Assembly (NCBI GenBank): GCA_003427395.1
Contig: BFEA01000051.1
Span: forward strand, 2,521,074 to 2,572,915
From: Chara braunii
Lineage: Eukaryota > Streptophyta > Charophyceae > Charales > Characeae
Direction: 5' to 3'
Length of the DNA: 51,842 bases
Shown in pieces: positions 13,185-24,384 of the stretch. Numbering within the stretch: position 1 is the first letter of the stretch; every line of letters starts with the position of its first letter. The translations under genes and the position numbers were made by a program. The notes under the pieces were generated by a model. It had not been told where the DNA came from and did no database searches. It saw only the letters and a list, made by a program, of their open reading frames with translations.

Positions 13185-13760
13185 AATCTTAACCCCGTTA
13201 AACTAAGAAAATTTTGGCAACGTTTCCCGCAGAAAGAGTGTCTTCTCAGAATTTATACTAGCTTAACTATGAACGCCGAAATAATTTGTAACCCTTGAAA
13301 GTCATATTTTTTCTAACTCCCTTAATTAATGAAAATTTGGGCAGCACTTCCCTCGGAAAACGAGACTTCCCAGATTTATACTAAGTCAGACACAAACTCA
13401 AAAATAAAACTTGAGTTCAACTAAGACAAAATTTAACTAACTCCTTCGATTTGTAAAAATTTCGGCAACACTCCCTTTAGAAAAATGTTATTCCAAAATT
13501 TATACAGAGCTAAATCCAGAATCTAAAATAACTTTGACTTCTCAAGGTCCAATTTTATCTAACTCCCCGAATTAGCAAAAATTTGGGCAGCACTCCCTTT
13601 AGAAAAAAAAACTTCCTAGATTTTTACTAAACCATATATAAAAGTTAGACAAGTTGAACTTTGAAAAGTTAATTTTTAATTAACTCATTGGATTTGCAGA
13701 AATTTTGGCAGCACTTCCGTAGGGAAAGTAGCTTACCAACAAAGCCAAGTATAATAAATG
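13185..13760 (+). repeat. ~120-bp tandem repeats in R1b
   Basis: Five units with landmarks near 13205, 13326, 13450, 13570 and 13695, matching the array at 2180-2760 unit by unit. The core is eroded (for example TTTTGGCAACGTTTCCC). Confidence 0.7.
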
Positions 13761-14347
13761 ATCCAAGAAAATGCGATAATTGGTCTAAGTAAAAAAACCT
13801 TAGCCTAGAAAATGCACAAATTGAAACTATCTCCTATGGCTATAGCACGTGGCGAGCTTCTAAAGCAACTACCTATCAAACTGAAACTCAGACTAAGTAG
13901 TAATCTCACTCAGCCACATGTAAGGCCAAACCACACAGGTAAGTACTCTCACCAACCCCAAGTCAACCTAATCAAACAAAAGCTCGTAGTCTTTCAAAGA
14001 TTTGTCCCTTATACCCAGCTTACATAAGGCATAAAGATAGACCACCAAAACTTATGGAACATGTCTAGCTCAACCATTGAATATACACAAACACATGGCA
14101 CTACAACTTTTCTCTTCCTTGGGCACATGACTAGGCCGCCCTAGTCGCCCTGAATTGTTTAAGTATCCAAGTTTTATATAATTATCTTCACTTAGTCTTT
14201 TAAGGTAACATATGGCTGAACCGATCATCTTTAGCTCGAGGTTCAGTCTTCCCCTTCTTACCACAAGTTTATTCTTATTTAATACTCTCTTCAGTTTGTG
14301 ATAAGCTATAGTCAAACCACCCAAACTTATGAAACCCTATCTGACTA

Positions 14348-14537
14348 CAGTCTTCCCCCGAACAAAATGTACGTATGTACTATTCTACTTTCCCTGTAAA
14401 AGTTTATTTCCCAAAGTCGATCCCCGAAATCCAAATAGTATGCACATATGTTCTATTTGAATAGTGTGCAAAAATGTTCTATTCGAACAAATTGGTGTTC
14501 TATTCAAATAGAACACATGGGTGTAGACTCTCTCTCG

Positions 14538-14574
<37 letters not shown>

Positions 14575-14987
14575 ACACACCCATACACCTACCCACACAC
14601 ACACACACCCACACCCACACACCCACACACACCCACACACACCAAACCACCCTATCGCTCCCGCCTGCTAGCTCCCGCCTGCTCACGCCGTCCCTATTGC
14701 TCCCGCCTGGTTTCTTGATGGGCTGTTGTGTTTTTTTTCTTTTTATTTTCCTTTTTCTTTTTACATGTGGACTATTCCTCGATTTATGACTGTCATCCTT
14801 GCTCAGAGGCCATGCTAATCCCGAAGGATAAGTATGGATTCAAGGTACTATTTTTTGGGGGGGCCAATTTTTCGAAAGTTGGTACCTGTATCCGTAACAT
14901 AACGGGCGTGCGTTATATTTGAATAGAACGCACCCCGTGTGTTCTATTCGTAATTAACGAATGTGCGTTTTGTTTAGGGAAAGACTG
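14348..14987. mobile_element. TA-target MITE (640 bp) inserted in R1b
   Basis: The left end starts CAGTCTTCCCCCGAACAAAA; the complement of the right end starts CAGTCTTTCCCTAAACAAAA. Both sides are flanked by TA (14346-14347, 14988-14989). R1a gives the empty site (CTGACTAGCCTGTTC near 3344), so insertion and TA duplication are directly visible. Inside are several AATAGAAC words in both orientations and a CA microsatellite. TA duplication and short TIRs fit a Tc1/mariner-type non-autonomous element, which is family knowledge and not proof. Confidence 0.8.
14543..14645 (+). repeat. CA/CCCACA microsatellite inside the MITE
   Basis: CA dinucleotides mixed with CCCACA variants. The histidine/threonine-rich open frames over it are periodicity artefacts. 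Confidence 0.9.
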
Positions 14988-15800
14988 TAGCTTGTTCATA
15001 GATAAAGTAGTAATAAAATATAGCCAAGTTATATCCTTTTGGTTCAAGCATGTGCGTGGCATTGGACCAAGACCACCCAAACTTATGGAACTTGTCTCTC
15101 ATCCCTTGATAGACCCAGTCAGACAAGCAATATTGCCTTCCTCCCATCCTTCCCTCAGATGCAACCCCACAATCTGCTTTTTGTCAATCAATAAACTAAA
15201 ACTTAGATTATGCATACATTCCTTTTATTAAATCATAGTCATATCCTGAAAGTCAAACTGAAAGTCAAAGTAGAGATGCAGGCAATATACTCATTCAACC
15301 ACAGCAAGGAATACATGGAAGGGTTATAACTGGGTTTATAGATGGAAAACAATGGTTACCTTTCAATTCCCTGCCTCCAGAACTCCTCCTGAGTTCCGGC
15401 AAAGCTCCCACAATCGGTAGGCTGACTCCCCACAGAGTCTTGCTGCGGTCCTACGGGTTGCAATCCCACCTGCCGCCTTCCTCTCAGAACCACAGACTAA
15501 ACTTAGATTGAGAAGGGCAGAAGATAGAACCATTAAGTCTCTCAGATCTATGAGAGGTGCACTCAGACTCGCAGGAGAGGGCCTTGGTTCCTTCAATCGT
15601 CTGAGGGTCCCACAATGCCTGCCGAAAAATGTGACAAAGATAGTCAATCCACAACCAAAACGCAGAGTAGCCCCACTCCGACAGATCTCCAAAATCGAGG
15701 CAATGACTCTGTTACAGAGCCTGATCCTTCTCCAAGTCATACCGTCTTCTGCCTTCAATCAAACTGTCGCCTCACAGCCTAGAGGAGGTACAATCGAACA

Positions 15801-17420
15801 AAGCACATGGTGCATGCAAAAACCGTGCGCAGAAGAGAAAGCACCGTAATAATACGGAGCGCAGGCCACGACAAAACACCACACTCGTAGCTTGCAGTGC
15901 ACAGCGTGCACTATATCCGCATAGCCACAACGCAGCAAACAACAACCCAAACCTGCTCACTTCTTCCTCAATAGCGCCTCAAAAAGACAACTGTCCTTCC
16001 CTTCCAATCTCTTCCTCACTTCTTCCTCATTTTCCACCATCTTCGCGCACCCTCTTCTCTACTAATGTCTCTTTACACCAATCCTTTTGCCAATCTAACG
16101 TTTCCAGTAGATTCCGAGTCGCCCCACCAGAAAACCCCTATCTACTACTTTTCCCCGCCCAAATCTGTCGAGGATCCAGTGTGATAAAAACAGTTCTAGC
16201 TCCCGCCATAGCCACTTCTTCCATACTCCACATGCATCCGACGCGATTTTTGGCGCCCAGATTCAACCTATCCCGTCTGTGCCCAACTTTATCATCTTCT
16301 CCTGCGCTGACCAATGCGCTAAGCCAGACACACAAGTAGCTGCCGATGCTGCGGAAGTCGAAAGTCACTGAGTGAGTGGCAACTCACCCGTTGAAGCAAT
16401 CAGCCCCAAGAATGACTGGTGCTAAAGCGGGCGACCTCTGCTTAGCTGTCGTAGCTGCTCCTATGCTACAGCGAGTGGGAGGACACTGGGCCTACCGCAA
16501 CGCCAGCGGCTCGTGCCTGAGTGAAGCGGACCCCGATGTGGATGTTGGTCATAGTAGCAAATATTCAAATGACAACTTTGAAGTCCCGAGTGGGGACGGG
16601 TTCCGTGGGAACCGCCACTGCAGCCAATATCGTTGTGGACCTCCCGACACTACCCCAAACCAACTGCGCCCAGGCGCAGTCCCGTCTGTCGGTTCCCAAC
16701 GGCCTTGCTCACGCTCAAACCTCTCACGGTAATCGTGGTCGGCGAACGGTGCACCGCAACAACCCCCGCCACCCTTGGGCTGCAGTCCCACACGCTCGGT
16801 CGGAATGTTCTCCAATTCCCTTCCACTTCTAGACCACCGACACTCTCCAAACGGGAAACAAAGGAAGTCATGACCACAGACTCCACCGCTCCCACTTCCG
16901 TTGACCTCTCCAATCCATATTTCAACGTGGGTAGGGTGGAGGACTTTTTGTCGGCACCCTATGTCCGGTGACGTAGCAACTTAGCCAGGCCAGTCGGTCT
17001 CGGTGTCGGCCTCGGAACTGATCACCAAATCAAATGTACTTAGCAAAATTTTGAAATAGGAAAAATAAATAATAAAAATAAGAGTAAATCGTGAAGACAC
17101 GAAAAAGGTAAGGGGACGAAGGGCCGCGCGTCCTGCTGACTCATGACGTAGCGCACACCCAGGCTGCGCATGATTGCACCTCGCCGTCAATACCCAACAT
17201 ACACCACTCACTCGGGCGAGAACCTAAACTACCTCCCGCTCGCACGCCGTAAAGCGGACGAGGCTGCATTGATTCGACTTGCAGAAAGCACACCAAATAC
17301 CCTTGTAAGGGTATTTGGTATGACACCGCCTCTCCCTCTTCCCTGTCCCCGGTGCGCCTCCGACATGGTAAGTGAATATAGTTAGAGTAAAGAGAATGAT
17401 GCTATCAAAAGGAGGAAAGA
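15801..17420. repeat. R2 copy and flanking non-coding DNA after R1b
   Basis: 16500-16780 matches the R2 blocks at 7620-7830 and 8190-8450 (shared ATATTCAAATGACAACT, GGGTTCCGTGG and CACTGCAGCCAAT words). Overlapping frames exist on both strands but none has a recognisable domain. No gene is called. Confidence 0.5.
17292..17319. other. Near-perfect 28-bp palindrome
   Basis: ACCAAATACCCTT and AAGGGTATTTGGT are complementary 13-bp arms around GT. The corresponding region near 9287 keeps only the centre (CCTTGTAAGGGTATT). No function is apparent. Confidence 0.75.
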
Positions 17421-18870
17421 AAGAGGAGATTGCGTAGGTCACGTAAAGGAGAGAAAAATGTGCGCTGCAGTAAACTTGAGTGAAGTAGCCGGCGCAAATA
17501 TCGCGACACGAAATTTAACTACGAGTTGTGGTGGAAATGAATGAATGAAACTATCGACTCTTACTATTTTATACTAATAACCTGCCTCGTTTGGCCCTGT
17601 GGGGGCGCTCGGCGGGGGTTTGGTATCATGTCGGAGAGCTCAATGTCCCGACCCTACGCTGCATACCAGACATGTGTTCACCTACCTCCACCGCATGCCT
17701 GGTACCAGCCCACGGGGTCATGCAGAATGACAGACTCCGTTACTGGGCTTTCCAGTTAGACCGCGCTGGCTCAGCGCCCTGCTTTACAGCGGGCTGACTT
17801 GTGGCTGAAGTGACCGTCGGGTTTGCCTGGAGGTGCGATAGTAAAAGGGTTAGCATGGGCTACTCAGCCGCGCGCCGGGCCCCGATGGTTGTGATCTGGG
17901 CTAGGTGCAAAAGGAAAGAGAAACGAAATATAAAGAAAAGAGGAAAAATGGAAGGGAAAAGTTTTGTATCTCGCGGCCGTATCCAAATTCGGACCGCTAC
18001 CCCAAGTGTCAAATCGGATGTTCTTGTAGCTTAGGGGGCGCTAGAGCTTTCTTTCTCTCCTCCCCTTTTCTCTTATTAGTCTCTTTTGTTCAAACCCGTT
18101 CGGGTCCTAATTCCCCTTCTAGTCGCATCGCGGGGGAATGAAACGGTTCGAATTTGAATCACGACTCAAAAGCGGGTGGCCTAGGCTGGTCGATCCTCTT
18201 GTATTGAGTCTTCATGAGTTCGACAAGTGAGGCGCTACCGACGTGGGGCCCCAAAACGAGGGCACCCGGAACCTCATCGGTAGGAGACTCATCACCTCTT
18301 GTGAGGGGTCATGAATCCCCTCCTTGCTGTCGGACACGGGTACCCATCAAGGGTAACCCAGCGGCGGGTTCTGAAAGGAGGAGGACGACCATCGGTATCC
18401 CGTTATGGGACCACCGCGTCAAACCTGTCATCGCCCTACGCAAAAAGAAAACGAAAGGACTTGTGGCTGACTATAAAAAGCCTGCATGTGCTACGACCGT
18501 TGGGGTTCGGTCCCTTGCTTCTTTACCTCAATTTATTTTATTTTATTTTGTTTTATTTCATTCTATTAATTTTAAAACTACAGATTAGTAATATGCGGAA
18601 CTCAAGAAATTACCCCATTTAGTCGTGGTACGGGGAAAGCCTATAAGAGAGCGAGAGAGATTGATTGTTGGCAGCTGGTTAGCCGGGTGAGTATACGACA
18701 GTTCGCCTGTGCGCCCTTGCGCTAGACATATCGGGCTATTTGAGAATCCTCGGCCTGATACTGTAGACGGGCTATTTGGAAGTGTGTAGCTATGGTGCGC
18801 AGCAAGTGGGCTACACGGCTATAGGTCGAAGTACCTCCAATTTATCTGGACGTGGGAAAAAATCACGGAA
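17421..18870. other. Spacer with no recognised gene
   Basis: I see no conserved domain, repeat unit or RNA gene here. Short frames overlap each other and lack family signatures. An ATTTTATTTTATTTTGTTTT-like T-rich stretch lies at 18534-18575. Confidence 0.5.
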
Positions 18871-18882
18871 GGGGGGTCTGTG

Positions 18883-19177
18883 GTGACGGCCATCCTGGAC
18901 TACAACCGCTGCAACCAGAAGGCAAGGCTAAGGATAAACATGGAGGGAGAAAGGGAAGAAGAGATGAGAACGGATCAGAGGTTACAGTTGGCCATCACGG
19001 AAGCCAAAGACCGGGACGAGGAGGTGTAGACGAGACGGGGTCACGGGCGAAATCAAGGTGACCATCTCGTACCTGGAGGGAGAGACCTCGAGGGACACGA
19101 CAAAGAGGGAACAACGACACCTAGACCGAGACACGGAAGCAGAGAGTGAGGAGAGTGACAAGGAAGTCCGGACCTAG
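18883..19177 (+). pseudogene. Fragment of a charged coiled-coil protein gene
   Basis: Two frames joined by a +1 shift read as one charged, heptad-like segment. The first (18883-19026) begins VTAILDYNRCNQKARL and continues with MEGEREEEMR and LQLAITEAKDRDEEV before a TAG at 19027-19029. The second (about 19031-19174) reads EIKVTISYLEGETSRD and KREQRHLDRDTEAESEES before a TAG at 19175-19177. Glu, Arg, Lys and Gln dominate both. The same amino-acid style on both sides of the shift is the argument that this was once coding. It may be a gag-type or other retroelement coiled coil, but no family is identified. Confidence 0.35.
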
Positions 19178-19340
19178 TCCTGGCATGGACTGGACAATTG
19201 GCAGCAGGACCACCTTCCCACTGAAACTGAGGAGAGTGGCCCTGAGGCCAACTCTCGGCGACGAAAAGACGAAGGCAGCTAGGCTGCCAGACACGGGAGA
19301 GAGCGCACGATGACGATCAGACCACTGCACGAGAGGAGGG

Positions 19341-19382
19341 GAGGCAGAGACAGTGACGGTGACAGTGACGGTGACAGTCACG
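19341..19382 (+). repeat. GACAGTGACGGT 12-bp repeat
   Basis: Short tandem array of GACAGT/GACGGT hexamers. Confidence 0.85.
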
Positions 19383-19666
19383 TACAATACGATTACACTC
19401 AAATGTGAGAGGGGAGAGGGTCAAATACAGAAGAGAGAATGAGATGCTGCTCGTTTTTGTTGATGTCATTGATCTGACTACTGCCACGCGCCAAGGGGTT
19501 CTTCTCCGTCATTGTCTGCAGACACCAGGTTCTCTTCCCCGAGCGAGAAGCCCAGCGCTCGTACCCAGGCTAGTTAGTAAGTGATTAACGGGACATTGCG
19601 TTACTCTCTCTGCATTGGAAGAGGAGCACGTGGCAAGGAGACCAGGGGCTCTAAGTAGTCATGATC

Positions 19667-19668
<2 letters not shown>

Positions 19669-19729
<61 letters not shown>
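19669..19729 (+). repeat. (GA)n microsatellite
   Basis: About 60 bp of uninterrupted GA, with a shorter GA tract near 19795-19810. Confidence 0.95.
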
Positions 19730-19730
<1 letters not shown>

Positions 19731-19989
19731 CAGTTACAAGGCAGTGACTCGCACGATAATTGATCTCAAGAACGAGAGAAAGAGAGAGTCATGGGAGAGA
19801 GAGAGAGAGGCGAGAGAACGGGCGCTGCTCTGTATCGTTGACGTCATCGTTTCTCCTGCAAGTACGCAGGGACTTCTCCGGGAGCGGAGCCACGGGTATC
19901 ACAATCGGGCCAACCAGTACAGGCCACTGAGAATGGTGCAAAACAAAAGTGCACCGAGAAAAGTTATGAGAAGAACCCTCGATTAACGT

Positions 19990-21843
19990 TATTCGGCTCC
20001 TCTCAGTCTACAGATCGGCTACGTAGTGAAGTGTGTGCAGAAAGGCTGATGCTGGACCGCGAACTATGCCCGAGTGTGATCTTTGCTAATCGGAGTGGAA
20101 ACTAGGAACTAACATACGAGCCTCATACAAGGCTTAACTGAGTGGGTTCTCGTGAGAGATACTCGTGGGAAAGCTCTGCTCCTGTCTTGTTGATGTCTTT
20201 ATCCATGGGAAGGAGCCAGCGACACTTCCAGACTCAGCTATGGAACTGTGAGAGTGTGGGGAGAGCTTAGGGGCACTGTGCTCTTTGATCTTGACTCTTG
20301 GATTCTAAACGGGATTGGCACTGAGATCAAAGGTAGAAGGTTGGTCGTCGAAGTTGATCTGCGTGAGATTCTTGCCGGAAGACGTGCATGTATCATTTCT
20401 ATTGACTTCACCGCCTGTTGGCTAAGAGCAAAGTAAGACCGTAACATGAAGGATCTCTGATGTGATTGATGATGAGATCTTGATAGACGTGGACTCGCGT
20501 GACGGGGTACTACTGGAGAGGATAGTCTCCAAAGGATGAGGTTTTGTGTAGGATTTACATGAGATAAGGCGAGTGGTTGACATTAGGTCCTGACGTCCCA
20601 ATTACTCCTCTGTTACCTGCATCACGCTTCACGCGCTTGTCTCGCCCTCACCCCAGAAAGGCAAGTGGGCGGATGATCGTGGGAAATTGCTAGCGGCACG
20701 AGTGGTTGAGTTTTGGTCTTGTGTGTGAGGTGAAAACTGAGAGGGGAGTATCTTGTCTTTAGGAGAAGGGAATGATACTATCACATTTTTCTTCCTATGA
20801 CGACTAGTAGGCATTGGCTGCCTTGAGCGAGGAGGACATGATGAGACGTGGAAGTAACATTGTTAATTGATACTATCTGAGTGGTGAGGGATGGATGGTG
20901 AAACCCACCTCCTCACTGGTCATCTACCGGACTTTAGTCTGACCGATGAAGTTTGGGTACGATTAGCTGCCTACACCTCATAAAAGAGACGTGAAAGATG
21001 AAATATGATTGTGGTTAATGACTTCTATGAGACTTGTGTACTGCAATTTTTCGTCTGAAGTCGTGCCCTGAGGGAAGTTGCCTACTTGCTCGTGTGTCTA
21101 GACGAAGATTAATCTTATTGCTAATAATAATTGCGGACATGAGAGACGATTGATAGTGATAACCATAATCTCATAACGGGGTAAGACATGAACATCTATG
21201 CTTGACGGCCCCGTCGATAAACGTAGGAAGTGAGGTCCGTTCCACTATACACTTGGTCAAGTTAACAATCGACCCTGTGTAACAAAACCCCCATAGCGCT
21301 GCAGAAGTTCGTGCTAAGTGCTGACAAAGAGGACGGTCGCATTGTGCCTTTTGACCTCATTTGGGCTGAAAATTGGGCAAGCTGGTATAGAGCAGTTGAG
21401 GTAAACCATTACCTTTAGTAAATAACGGCCGTTGCGAGTGAAATCTCACCAGAGAGGTAACTCATCTGGAAGTCCCATGCCGAACTGAGTTGACTCGCAA
21501 GTCGTTCAAGATGCTTTCATGACCTGGACGAGTCAGTCGGGAAGGAAGCTTCGACGTACTGTGTTTTGATCGCATGACCTTCTCATATCCGTAAGTGCGG
21601 CTAAAATAACAGTTCCTTGTTATGAGTTGTAGGTGCTAACCGGTTGAGAAAGGACAAAGGTCACAAACATAGTCAGAAAGTCTAATGTACTTATTTGAAG
21701 GGTTTGTAATGCTAATGATGCGTAAGTAACCGTGTAAAATTTAAGACGGTAAGAACCCACGAGTGATCAAGCAATCGTAAATGCGACCACTACAGCACGT
21801 GACAATAAAAGTTTACATGTGTAGTGACAATGCAGACTGATGA
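19990..21843. other. Spacer upstream of the multidomain gene
   Basis: No gene, repeat array or RNA gene is recognised. If the downstream gene lies in a transposon, its left end should be in or before this region, but I found no inverted repeat pairing it with sequence after 28650. Confidence 0.5.
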
Positions 21844-21869
21844 CCGCATAAGCTTGCAGGCTTATGCGG
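21844..21869. promoter_or_regulatory. 10-bp stem-loop 40 bp upstream of the first ATG
   Basis: CCGCATAAGC and GCTTATGCGG are perfect complements around TTGCAG. It ends 40 bp before the ATG at 21910, so it would lie in the promoter or 5' UTR. A regulatory role is only inferred from position. Confidence 0.45.
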
Positions 21870-21909
21870 CCATACAAGTCTGTCGGGTGAGTGCAGCCGT
21901 GTCACGAGC

Positions 21910-22566
21910 ATGTATGGTGCAGATGTGCAAAGGCATGTCGGTTCCTCGAGCATGTTTGCTGTTGTGCAAAGTCATGAGACGCCCATGTATTTTGATGATT
22001 CGGGGGAAGGGAGCAGCGGCGAGAGTACACAGAGGGAAGAGGGAGAGGAAGGTTCTCAGGAGATGAGTAGTGAAAGGCACGGAGAGGAAGAGGATAGTGA
22101 AAACACTATCTTTGAGAGAGAAGGCCGTGAACATAGACAAAAGGTCGTCGCTTTGGAGACAACACAGTACTCACAAATTCCATCGGAGCGTCACGTTGCC
22201 GAAGGAGGCAATGCTGATGAAGAGCAGTATGAAGATGTTCAGGAGCACGATGAGGGTCGGCAAGAGGAAGAGCCACAGAAGGAAACCCGTGGGAAACCTG
22301 TGCAGGAGAGGAGAAAGCATAAGGGAAGAAAAAGGCGTGAGGAGGAGAGAAGGGAAGGAACAACTCCTTCCTCGACCCCTGCGGCTGTCGCCGAGAAGAA
22401 GAGGAAACTGAGGCAAAAGAGGAGAAAAAGTGTAGACCAGAAAAAGAGCGTGAGACAAGTACAGCCACGGCCAATGGAGGAAGCAGTCCAACGTACTCGC
22501 GAAGCAGAAGTTGCTGCCAAACAAAAGCCGGCGCGAAAAAAGAGAGACGGAGGTTTTCCCCTTGTC
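21910..22566 (+). CDS. Block 1: charged N-terminal region with NLS-like clusters
   Basis: The first 219 residues of the proposed protein start at an ATG. The segment after residue 30 is acidic (Glu/Ser/Gly rich), then mixed, then strongly basic. Clusters at residues 134-148 (RRKHKGRKRREEERR) and 163-173 (KKRKLRQKRRK) look like nuclear localisation signals. Low complexity suggests disorder. An alternative start is Met15 (MFAVVQSHETP). The frame ends at 22569, but the frame read by the next block opens at 22511, so a one-base indel around 22530-22560 probably joins them. Confidence 0.55.
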
Positions 22567-23425
22567 TGAACAACAACAGTCAGGCGATGAGGCTAAAGCC
22601 AAGACGGTCATGCGGCCATCTACATTGCAACTGTCACCGAGTGAGCTGACGACTTTGCATCTCAGAAAAGGCTTCTTTTTGGACTTCAATGCTGACGGTA
22701 CACAGAAAAGCGAGACACAATTCATCAACATTCAATTCAAAATTCTGGATATACCAGACGAAGAATTCCGATATAATCAAAGATTTCTCGACCAAAATCA
22801 TGTCCACGACATCTATGAAGCCATAGTCAAATCAGGCAAAGCGGCCATTCGTGAAAGGACAACAGGCAAGACAGGGTTGAACACATGTCCGTTGTACGAA
22901 AAAACGGTATTGTTGTTAGTGGCATTGCATGACCAGCTGCATTGAAATTCAGCGGGAAGGGTTGTGTGCGCAAGAAGGGTTGCTCCTGATGACTTCCACA
23001 ACAAACCACTGAATACGTACTTCTGGTACCCTCTTAGTGGTCAACACAACGTCGTAGCAGCGAGAAGATGCTTTCGCGAAAATCCGGCTGTGGCGAAAGA
23101 GTTGCGGCTGGATTCCTGGACAGCCAGGCCAATATATTATCCGGACCACTTCGTGGATCACTACGGGATCTTAAGCACGTTCCAGAATGCAAAGGACAAG
23201 TGGAACACTCCACCTCACCAGAGCGTCGTAGTTCGGGATATCAGGAAGTTGTGGCAGACGTCTGACTATCCTGATGCGAAAGGTGGTCAGGGGGCTGATG
23301 TGAAAAATGCAGAGTATAGAAAGTTCGCAGGGAAGGCAAGTCGAGTGACCGGAATAGATCATTACAAGAGTATGTCACAGGGTCAGTGGAGTGAGCTAAG
23401 GCATCGCAAGACGTGTTTGAAAAGG
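22511..23425 (+). CDS. Block 2: ParB/sulfiredoxin-like domain
   Basis: One frame runs from 22511 to 23425 interrupted by a TGA at 22943-22945. After a short Ser/Gln-rich start, about residue 71 (22721) begins FINIQFKILDIPDEEFRYNQ followed by RFLDQNHVHDIYEAI, resembling the first strand, Arg and helix of ParB N-terminal domains. Beyond the stop, WYPLSGQHNVVAARRCF (23027-23077) matches the strand-G-x-H-R-x-x-A-A signature of the ParB/Srx fold, with Asn where Arg is usual. Then LRLDSWTARPIYYPD and a helical stretch follow. ParB domains bind DNA or CTP/ATP or act as nucleases, and in phages often sit beside DNA methylases. The fold call rests on motif spacing only. The frame shifts to block 3 near 23395-23428. 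Confidence 0.5.
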
Positions 23426-24384
23426 TGAAGCAAGTATATGTGGTTTGGGAAAGCGGTCAACTGCCTAGAAGAGACGCTGTGAAGCATGTCACCAAACAAG
23501 GTGAAGAGGGGAAAGCTCAAAAGCCAGGTCCCGATTTCGAGGTGAAGGGTGCATCTAGAGTTCCAGTGCATTGGATACCAGAAACAAAAGGACCGGGTTT
23601 CCTAGTTCCGGTCCATGATCCCGATGTAAGATCGTGGAAATCACTTTCCACTCTGGGGAGGCATGAGCGGCTGCAGATCTTGCGGGATGTCTTAGGAGGT
23701 GCGGTTATCTTGGCTTTGAAACAAAGCAAAGCTGCAAAAGACGCTGGGTTGCATTCAACGGAGATCTATGTTGAAGTCGTAAAAACGGAGAAAGCGATGT
23801 TGCGAATGCTCCATTACTTCGTCTTCATTTCAGACCCAGCCAAGAAGTCGTCCGATTGGAAAGACCCTTTCTTTATGGACCTTGCTGATTTATTCGACGA
23901 GTATCGTGATCATGGCCTCACCTACGAGAGATGGGTTGATCAGAGGCAACATTTCAAGGATTTGCCTTGGATAAGATCGTTCCCACCAACGCTGGGAGGC
24001 GAAGATGAGAAAGGGGAACAAGGTTTTAAGAAGACCAAATCTCTCACTGAAAGGTGTCCTCCGGAGTTCGAACATTTTGTAGAGAAGTTGTTGCATAGGT
24101 CAGCAACGCAAGGTGCGGAGGGCATTCGTTTGTCCGGAAAGGCGAAATATATACACTTCCAAAAACAGGACGTGAAGTTTGTTTTTGTGTCTTTCCAGTG
24201 GGATCCTAGCGATGTCTCATATGTCGTAGATTGTAACGAGGTCTATAGGGTCATCCGACATCTGACATGCCACACCGCCGTGCTTGATTTGTGCCATCCA
24301 ACTCAAATGGCGAAGAGGACAGAGTCGGGTTTTGATGGGCTCTTGAGATTCGTGAAAACGGTGGAGGGGAGTATTGTACGTTGA
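23398..24384 (+). CDS. Block 3: uncharacterised central region
   Basis: About 325 residues, upstream-open from 23395. It begins AKASQDVFEKVKQVYVVWES, continuing a helical stretch after the ParB-like part, and contains GRHERLQILRDVLGGAVILAL near 23670. The end (from about 24120) reads KAKYIHFQKQDVKFVFVSFQ, then VLDLCHPTQMAKRTESGFDG near 24280, then LLRFVKTVEG. That last part could be the first half of a methyltransferase-like fold (a strand ending in Asp at the place of the catalytic DPPY box, which is absent), but this is weak. No other family is recognised. A G-run indel near 24368 shifts to the next block. Confidence 0.45.
   Translation, partial: KASQDVFEKVKQVYVVWESGQLPRRDAVKHVTKQGEEGKAQKPGPDFEVKGASRVPVHWIPETKGPGFLVPVHDPDVRSWKSLSTLGRHERLQILRDVLGGAVILALKQSKAAKDAGLHSTEIYVEVVKTEKAMLRMLHYFVFISDPAKKSSDWKDPFFMDLADLFDEYRDHGLTYERWVDQRQHFKDLPWIRSFPPTLGGEDEKGEQGFKKTKSLTERCPPEFEHFVEKLLHRSATQGAEGIRLSGKAKYIHFQKQDVKFVFVSFQWDPSDVSYVVDCNEVYRVIRHLTCHTAVLDLCHPTQMAKRTESGFDGLLRFVKTVEGSIVR

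Larger units (their letters stand above)
11545..15800 (+). repeat. R1 repeat, copy b
   Basis: Co-linear with R1a. It lacks the MITE at the R1a 323-843 position and carries its own insertion at 14348-14987. It retains the ~120-bp array and the final block with CCGGCAAAGCTCCCACAATC near 15395. It has no coding continuity; open frames over 15360-15850 overlap on both strands and match no domain. Confidence 0.75.

Noticed and set aside
1-15800. R1a and R1b as the two LTRs of one retrotransposon
   Set aside because: The DNA between them has no gag or pol, no primer-binding site was seen, and an inverted third copy exists; the pair may be separate copies.
15363-15849. Overlapping frames of 131 (minus) and 113 (plus) residues in R1b
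   Set aside because: Both lie in the R1 repeat; the same region in R1a and R1c does not keep them open.
22171-22731. Minus-strand frame of 186 residues opposite block 1
   Set aside because: It is the shadow of GA-rich coding DNA on the plus strand and has no domain.
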